Assembly: GCA_023227945.1 (NCBI GenBank)
Contig: JALOCC010000079.1
Coordinates: 1 to 5,433, forward strand
Direction: 5' to 3'
Origin: Candidatus Omnitrophota bacterium
Lineage (GTDB): Bacteria > Omnitrophota > Gorgyraeia > Duberdicusellales > 4484-171
Length of the DNA: 5,433 nucleotides
Shown: piece after piece, positions 1-3,551 of the stretch
Layout of the letters: each line of letters begins with the position of its first letter
Position numbering within the stretch: the stretch's first letter is position 1
Notes under the pieces: generated by a model
Told to the model about the DNA's origin: nothing
Seen by the model: the letters and a program-made list of their open reading frames with translations, nothing else
Database searches by the model: none
Program-made: the position numbers and the translations under genes

Positions 1-943
1 AACCTCCGTTGGTCCATCCCGTAAAATAATAGCCGTCTTCAGGTTCCGCGAATAGGGGATATTTGAAATCATTATCTTGAAGGATATAAGATCCTTCCTT
101 TCCTTTTGTAACGATTCCGTTGGTAACAGATGTGGTCGTGGATGCTTCAGAAGTGAAACTGTCTGAAAGTTCGAATTCTGTCGTGTATTTGATTTGAACG
201 TTACACGCGTCTGTAAGAGAAATATCTCTTAGTTCATTCGTCTGGGAATTCAAGATTTCTAAAGAAGAAAGTCCTAGAACTTCTGTTTCCGTCACAACCG
301 GTGTCCCGTCACTGCTAAGATATGCAATCATCTTATAATCTTCATCTTCTGTTTCAAAAGTCGCCAACACTAAAAGATTTGAAAGATTTGCTGAAAGCTT
401 CATTTTTTGCGGTTTCGTCATTAATCCGGACGAGGAAGTGTTTGAATAGAGTGTTCCTGAATACGTTGTGTTTGTATATTCCCCTACCCATGTTTCCGAA
501 CCGCTATCATATGTATATGTGTAATGAACAGTTCCTTCTGGTTTAAAAACGGTTCCAGAATAAAAGTGATTACCTGTTATATCGTAGTAGAAACTGTCTG
601 TGACTTGATTTACAGACAGTTTTTTTTGAAGCATAAATGATCCGATTGATGTAATTCCATTTCCGTAATTCTGAAAATAGGTGACAAATGCGCTGTCAAT
701 CTCAGCGATAGAAAGGAAAAAATCTTCTAGGTCGTAACTGTATGAAATTTCATCGCAGGCATTTGTTGAATTTGAGAGAGGGACGAAAACAGGAGCCATC
801 CCGTTTTCGTAAATACTGTCGTAAAATTTCTTGGTCGTCATTCCGCTAAAATCCAAATCTGTGGCAGAGGAATATGTAGAAGCCAACCTTGAAAGCATAA
901 ACAGATAAAATCTAAAATCCTTTTCTGTAATCTGCAATGACAT
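1..943 (-). CDS. Partial Ser/Thr/Tyr-rich phage protein, probably structural (N-terminal 314 codons)
   Basis: The reverse strand is open from ATG at 943-941 down to base 1, with no stop in 314 codons, so the C-terminus lies outside the window. A GGAG box (951-954) sits 7 bases before the ATG and supports this start. The protein begins MSLQITEKDFRFYLFMLSRL and has no obvious signal peptide or membrane helix. From about residue 110 onward it is rich in Ser, Thr, Tyr and Asn, typical of beta-rich virion or adhesin proteins. The last visible residues (about 300-314) include GYYFTGWTNGG. This resembles the 'F.GWT.GG' core of InlB B-repeat/Flg_new-type modules, but only one partial copy is visible. 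I do not recognise a family. The structural role is inferred from composition and from sharing a strand with the tail-fibre gene. It is transcribed divergently from dut. Confidence 0.8.
   Translation of the reverse strand, partial: MSLQITEKDFRFYLFMLSRLASTYSSATDLDFSGMTTKKFYDSIYENGMAPVFVPLSNSTNACDEISYSYDLEDFFLSIAEIDSAFVTYFQNYGNGITSIGSFMLQKKLSVNQVTDSFYYDITGNHFYSGTVFKPEGTVHYTYTYDSGSETWVGEYTNTTYSGTLYSNTSSSGLMTKPQKMKLSANLSNLLVLATFETEDEDYKMIAYLSSDGTPVVTETEVLGLSSLEILNSQTNELRDISLTDACNVQIKYTTEFELSDSFTSEASTTTSVTNGIVTKGKEGSYILQDNDFKYPLFAEPEDGYYFTGWTNGG
591..627 (+). terminator. Terminator-like hairpin with T-tract, inside the left minus-strand gene
   Basis: AAACTGTCTGT (591-601) and ACAGACAGTTT (612-622) form a perfect 11-bp stem around a 10-base loop, with eight T from 620 to 627. 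On the plus strand this is the shape of an intrinsic terminator, although it lies within coding sequence of the opposite strand and its stem is only moderately GC. It would stop transcripts entering from the left edge toward the dut operon. On the minus strand the T-tract becomes an A-tract before the stem, so it should not terminate its own gene. Confidence 0.45.
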
Positions 944-950
944 CTTTTAT

Positions 951-954
951 CTCC
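951..954 (-). promoter_or_regulatory. Ribosome binding site of the left minus-strand gene
   Basis: GGAG on the minus strand, 7 bases upstream of the ATG at 943. It decides the start of a gene whose other end is not visible. Confidence 0.6.
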
Positions 955-972
955 GAAACGTTAAAAAAAATC

Positions 973-1017
973 TTCTTCCTTCTATAAAGAGCATAGACTA
1001 TCAAAAAAAAGGAAGAA
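973..1017 (+). repeat. 9-bp inverted repeat covering the dut ribosome binding site
   Basis: TTCTTCCTT (973-981) is perfectly complementary to AAGGAAGAA (1009-1017), with 27 bases between. The right arm contains the dut Shine-Dalgarno sequence. In an RNA starting upstream of 973 the arms could pair and hide the ribosome binding site. If transcription starts at the possible TATAAA inside the loop, the left arm would not be in the message. Both arms are low-complexity purine/pyrimidine runs, so chance is a real alternative. Confidence 0.4.
1009..1015 (+). promoter_or_regulatory. dut ribosome binding site
   Basis: AAGGAAG ends 8 bases before the ATG at 1024. This favours that start over the internal Met codons at residues 20 and 23, which lie nearer the first conserved dUTPase motif. 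Confidence 0.6.
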
Positions 1018-1023
1018 CAAAAA

Positions 1024-1512
1024 ATGCCGTTGGATAAAATATGTGAATGTAGAAGGGAAAAACAGGAATCTGTCATTAAAATGTCTTCAATGGATGGAAG
1101 TGAGGAAAACTATCCGTGTTACGCGCATCCGGGAGACGCAGGAATGGACATAAAGAGCAACGAAGAAATCGTTATCCCGCAAGGATCTTGGAAAACTATC
1201 GGAAGCGGAATCAGAGTTAAGGTTCCTGAAGGGTTCGTCGGATTAGTATGTCCCAGATCCGGTCTCGCAAGCAAGTTCGGGATAACGGTAGAAAACGCTC
1301 CGGGTATTCTTGATTCTTCGTATACGGGAGAATTGAAGGTAATTATTATCAATCATAGCAATTGTGAATATGTCATCAAAAAAGGCGATAAAATAGCACA
1401 ACTCGTGATTGCCCCGTTCGTTTCTCCTAAAATAATGTTCGTTTCAGAAGAAGAAATGGATGAATTAAACACAGAACGCGGAAATAAAGGTTTCGGGAGT
1501 AGCGGAAGATAA
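1024..1512 (+). CDS. dut: dUTP diphosphatase (dUTPase), trimeric type
   Basis: Hydrolyses dUTP to dUMP and pyrophosphate, which keeps uracil out of DNA and supplies dUMP for thymidylate synthesis; cytoplasmic. All five motifs of the trimeric all-beta family appear in order in 162 residues. Motif I is AHPGDAGMDI (34-43). Motif II is PRSGLASK (77-84), with the Ser that contacts the phosphates. Motif III is NAPGILDSSYTGE (91-103), with the presumed water-activating Asp97 and uracil-pocket Tyr100. Motif IV is GDKIAQLVI (121-129). Motif V is RGNKGFGSSGR (152-162), with Phe157 expected to stack on the uracil. The length is close to the usual 140-155. The surplus is an N-terminal lead of about 20 residues (start MPLDKICECR), supported by the ribosome binding site. 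It is the first gene of a plus-strand block, and its TAA overlaps the next ATG by one base. Identification is firm and the enzyme looks intact. Confidence 0.95.
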   Translation: MPLDKICECRREKQESVIKMSSMDGSEENYPCYAHPGDAGMDIKSNEEIVIPQGSWKTIGSGIRVKVPEGFVGLVCPRSGLASKFGITVENAPGILDSSYTGELKVIIINHSNCEYVIKKGDKIAQLVIAPFVSPKIMFVSEEEMDELNTERGNKGFGSSGR

Positions 1513-1979
1513 TGAACCCTGCTGTAATTGCAATTGACTTCGACGGGACAATAACGAAATCAGGATGTGGGAAACTGTTGGTATTCCGTCCTGGTGGGAA
1601 AGAAGCGATTTGTGATCTATATCGACTCGGTTTTGAACTTATCCTTTGGACATGCAGATATGGGAAATGTCTTGAAGAGGCAATCACTTTCCTTAAAGAG
1701 AACGGAATCTTGCATTGTTTCAAGGGAATAAACACAAATTCTGAACAAATTTCAGAGAATTATGACCCGAGAAAAATAGTCGCCGACATCTATATCGATG
1801 ATAGGAATGTCGGAGGATTAATGAGCTGGCATGAAATCCTGAAGAAAATAAAAACTGAATATTGTCCTTCTGTCGTCAGCAAGTCAGAATATCTTCAAGA
1901 CGGAATCATTTCTGAAGAATTATTTGAAAATAGACTAAGGGGTCTTTTAGAAGAAGCGGGATATATTATAGGAGAATGA
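1512..1979 (+). CDS. Small HAD-superfamily phosphatase, BT0820 type
   Basis: A 155-residue HAD-fold hydrolase expected to remove phosphate from a small molecule or nucleotide with Mg2+; the substrate is unknown. Motif I is IDFDGTI (8-14), with nucleophile Asp9 and general acid Asp11. Motif II is LILWTCR (43-49), with Thr47. A plausible motif III Lys is Lys88. The acidic motif IV lies in ADIYIDDRNVGG (91-102), with Asp96/Asp97. The WTCR...K.LEEA and IDDRN.GG signatures match the compact BT0820-type HAD proteins common in phages and gut bacteria (from memory of the family). The core ends near residue 115. The remaining 40 or so residues (SKSEYLQDG to the end) form a probably helical extension beyond the usual family length. 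ATG overlaps the dut stop (TAATG), and thyX starts one base after its TGA, so it is very likely co-translated with both. A role in nucleotide metabolism is inferred from this context only. Confidence 0.85.
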   Translation: MNPAVIAIDFDGTITKSGCGKLLVFRPGGKEAICDLYRLGFELILWTCRYGKCLEEAITFLKENGILHCFKGINTNSEQISENYDPRKIVADIYIDDRNVGGLMSWHEILKKIKTEYCPSVVSKSEYLQDGIISEELFENRLRGLLEEAGYIIGE

Positions 1980-1980
1980 C

Positions 1981-2535
1981 ATGATCGTTGAAAACATGAA
2001 ACAAAAAGGAACTTGGCGGGAAGTCGCAGATGCCGCCCGAACAACCGTACACATGGAACCAGGAACAAATGAACCAAGTTATTCTTGGAAGAAGAGAATG
2101 CTTCTTACAGAACATTCTCCAATTCGGAAACTGGTATTCAATTGGAAATGGAAAGATTTAAAGTATTGGGTCAGCGTCCATTTGGTTCGGCATAAGATCG
2201 GCATCGAACATTTCGTTAGAACACAGAGAAGCGACCGAACTGGCGTAAACCGTGACGAATTGCCGCAAGGAGCCTCTGTAGAACACGAATGTGAAGCAAA
2301 CGCACAAGCTATCTTGTTTATCAGCCGACGTAGGCTTTGTAATCAGGCTAGCCTTGAAACAAGACTAGCATGGAAAGCTGTGATCGAAGAAATTATGAAA
2401 GTAGATCCCGTACTTGCTGAATGTTGTGTTCCTGAATGTGTGTATCGTGGAGGATGGTGTCCTGAAATACGTTCTTGTAAATGGGTTGAAACGAAGGAAG
2501 CTCAAGAACTTTTAGAAAGATACCATCAGATTTAG
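1981..2535 (+). CDS. thyX: Divergent FAD-dependent thymidylate synthase, ThyX-like
   Basis: Predicted to convert dUMP to dTMP with methylene-tetrahydrofolate, FAD and NADPH, directly downstream of the dUTPase reaction. In 184 residues it shows a ThyX-like layout. The HSP element in LLTEHSPIR (41-49) is followed by W-rich strands, then VRHKIGIEHF (69-78) in place of the ThyX signature RHRx7S. Next comes TQRSDRTGVNRDELPQ (81-96), and then the helix NAQAILFISRRRLC (107-120) leading to ETRLAWKAV (126-134), which resembles the ThyX NARSLxxFLxLR...AQxEI segment. It is shorter than typical ThyX (about 210-250), and RHR is RHK without the usual Ser. The C-terminal part is Cys-rich (C148, C149, C153, C160, C166). 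I recall similar variants in other gut-phage genomes annotated as thymidylate synthase. AGGAG (1970-1974) precedes the ATG by 6 bases. ThyX-family membership is likely; the exact reaction is less sure. Confidence 0.75.
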   Translation: MIVENMKQKGTWREVADAARTTVHMEPGTNEPSYSWKKRMLLTEHSPIRKLVFNWKWKDLKYWVSVHLVRHKIGIEHFVRTQRSDRTGVNRDELPQGASVEHECEANAQAILFISRRRLCNQASLETRLAWKAVIEEIMKVDPVLAECCVPECVYRGGWCPEIRSCKWVETKEAQELLERYHQI

Positions 2536-2567
2536 TTTTCCTGTTGAAAAGCTGAAGGAATATCATA

Positions 2568-2933
2568 ATGTATAAATTCTTGATCCCATTTCTTGTTTTT
2601 TGGTATGTAGCAGAAAGCTTGTGTCTTGCTGTAAATTCATATTCTTATGGATTTACTAATTTCGGAAAAACGAAAAAGGCATTTATTTTTTCATTTTTCT
2701 TTTGTCCCATTGTTCTGATAATGGCGATGGCTAAAAAGAAGATGAAAATTTCAAAAAGAGGTTTACGGATGGCCGCTTTTTATCCCTTCAGTCTGCTGAT
2801 ATTCATTTCTCTTTATATGATCCAAATAGTTCTAAACTTCTTGGCGAATCTGTTTGAATTTTTCGGTAGTCGTGCCTTTTTAGCATATGAAGTTTTCATC
2901 ATGGCTTCCGGAAAATTCTTCAACAAAGAATAA
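2568..2933 (+). CDS. Small integral membrane protein, function unknown
   Basis: A 121-residue protein with three probable membrane helices: about residues 4-22 (FLIPFLVFWYVAESLCLAV region), 38-54 (AFIFSFFFCPIVLIMAM) and 69-93 (AAFYPFSLLIFISLYMIQIVLNF, approximate). A strongly basic loop, AKKKMKISKRGLR (55-67), lies between helices 2 and 3 and should face the cytoplasm. No signal peptidase site or enzymatic motif is visible. The start is backed by AAGGA 8 bases before the ATG. It lies 32 bases after the thyX stop in the same direction, so it is probably the last gene of the dut operon. I do not recognise the family. The position is not that of a lysis cassette, and there is no endolysin nearby, so a holin assignment is not supported. 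Inner-membrane location is inferred. Confidence 0.7.
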   Translation: MYKFLIPFLVFWYVAESLCLAVNSYSYGFTNFGKTKKAFIFSFFFCPIVLIMAMAKKKMKISKRGLRMAAFYPFSLLIFISLYMIQIVLNFLANLFEFFGSRAFLAYEVFIMASGKFFNKE

Positions 2934-2937
2934 ACAC

Positions 2938-3186
2938 TTATAACGAATAACGTTCTAAAAGACGGACATACCAATCTTCAAATCCATCCGTACTTTTAAC
3001 TTCTGTATCTGCGACGACATAACACAACGTTTTTGCGAAAATTTCGCATTTTTCTTTTGATTTAAAAAACGTTGGGTCTCTCGAACCGAATTGAACATTC
3101 ATATTTAATTCCCTTATGAAAGAAATATTGACATATCCGCGCGTCGGAGATTCTAAGTAGAAATATTGTTCCATATTCTGTTCCAT
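2938..3186 (-). CDS. Hypothetical protein, 82 residues
   Basis: A small soluble protein with mixed charge, beginning MEQNMEQYFYLESPTRGY and ending EDWYVRLLERYSL. No membrane segment, signal peptide or known motif is seen. The middle contains ELNMNVQFGSRDPTFF and KSKEKCEIFAKTLCYVV, a plausible alpha/beta arrangement. AAGGTG (3197-3202) lies 10 bases before the ATG. A GAGGA is only 2 bases away, too close for the first Met and rather far for the second Met at residue 5. A perfect 12-bp tandem repeat duplicates the start codon and first residues. It lies downstream of the 93-residue gene on the same strand and converges with the membrane-protein gene, with only 4 bases between stop codons. Function unknown; reality as a gene is likely given its packing and codon pattern. 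Confidence 0.65.
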   Translation of the reverse strand: MEQNMEQYFYLESPTRGYVNISFIRELNMNVQFGSRDPTFFKSKEKCEIFAKTLCYVVADTEVKSTDGFEDWYVRLLERYSL

Positions 3187-3190
3187 ATTC
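3167..3190. repeat. Perfect 12-bp tandem duplication at the start of the 82-residue gene
   Basis: TGTTCCATATTC occurs twice head to tail (3167-3178 and 3179-3190). On the minus strand each copy reads GAATATGGAACA and carries an in-frame ATG, so the gene has two Met starts four codons apart. Confidence 0.8.
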
Positions 3191-3247
3191 CTCTTTCACC
3201 TTTGAATTTTAAATTTCTAAGCAAATGATTAGATTCTTTAAGTCTCC
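3187..3247 (-). other. 61-base gap with an orphan Shine-Dalgarno sequence
   Basis: This gap separates two minus-strand genes. It begins, on the minus strand, with a good AAGGAG sequence overlapping the previous stop codon. No ATG, GTG or TTG follows at 5-10 bases; the first TTG downstream opens only about 23 codons. A 5-bp TCTAA/TTAGA stem is present but without a T-run, so I do not call a terminator. Confidence 0.5.
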
Positions 3248-3529
3248 TTAAACAAGAGATTTATTAATTGTGTTTCTGTCTTCACAACGTTCATCTTTTT
3301 CTGAAACATTTTCTTTCCATGATTCAAAAATTTCTTTAGGTCCTCCGAAAGCATCTGAAATCAAATAATATCGTCGGACAAAGTTCTTAAAGATGTTAAC
3401 GTCTTTTTGTTTTGGGTATTCTACGAGATCATACCATCTGCTTGGATCTTTAAAAGTGATACCGTCTTCAAGATAATCTTCGGGTGTCGGTAATTTTATT
3501 TCAAAAACAGAAATGTATTGTGCTTTCAT
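3248..3529 (-). CDS. Hypothetical protein, 93 residues
   Basis: The chosen start MKAQYISVFEIKLP has an excellent AAGGAG (3538-3543) 8 bases upstream. An earlier in-frame ATG at 3550 (MSKGDIKMKAQ) follows the fibre stop by one base and has a weaker GGAAG in front, so it is a possible alternative giving 100 residues. The frame stays open further back into the fibre gene, but that part is overlap. The protein is soluble and rich in charged and aromatic residues (RWYDLVEY, NFVRRYYLI), with a hydrophilic C-terminal tail SEKDERCEDRNTINKSLV. No known motif is recognised. Its position directly behind the tail-fibre gene suggests the same late transcript, perhaps a fibre-associated small protein or chaperone, but nothing in the sequence shows this. 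Confidence 0.7.
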   Translation of the reverse strand: MKAQYISVFEIKLPTPEDYLEDGITFKDPSRWYDLVEYPKQKDVNIFKNFVRRYYLISDAFGGPKEIFESWKENVSEKDERCEDRNTINKSLV

Positions 3530-3537
3530 CTTAATGT

Positions 3538-3543
3538 CTCCTT
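3538..3543 (-). promoter_or_regulatory. Ribosome binding site deciding the 93-residue gene start
   Basis: AAGGAG on the minus strand, 8 bases before the ATG at 3529. It is the best SD match in the window and outweighs the weaker context of the ATG at 3550. Confidence 0.65.
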
Positions 3544-3551
3544 TACTCATT

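Larger units (their letters stand above)
944..1023. promoter_or_regulatory. Divergent intergenic region between the left gene and the dut operon
   Basis: These 80 AT-rich bases are the only space between two divergent translation starts, so they should carry the promoter of the plus block and possibly one for the minus gene. TATAAA at 983-988 could serve as a plus-strand -10 box, with a poor -35 candidate (TTAAAA, 961-966) 16 bases upstream. No good -35 match to TTGACA is visible, so a phage-specific or activator-dependent promoter is equally possible. The region also holds the inverted repeat listed separately. Confidence 0.4.

Noticed and set aside
322..546. Plus-strand 74-codon frame
   Set aside because: It lies entirely antisense to the well-supported minus gene with its own ribosome binding site. 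Its residues look like a low-complexity shadow, and no good SD precedes it.
1119..1735. Minus-strand frames of 77 and 102 codons opposite dut and the HAD gene
   Set aside because: The plus strand here encodes intact, motif-bearing enzymes, so these are shadows of those genes.
2536..2567. Terminator between thyX and the membrane gene
   Set aside because: Only a 5-bp TTTTC/GAAAA stem without GC content or a T-tract is present, and the gap is 32 bases with a ribosome binding site, so read-through is more likely.
2568..2933. Holin
   Set aside because: The protein has three membrane segments, but there is no endolysin next to it, and its place at the end of a nucleotide-metabolism block does not suggest lysis.
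1024..3186. Alternative genetic code (stop-codon recoding)
   Set aside because: TAA, TGA and TAG all occur as plausible gene ends followed by a new start or an intergenic break, and no gene needs read-through.
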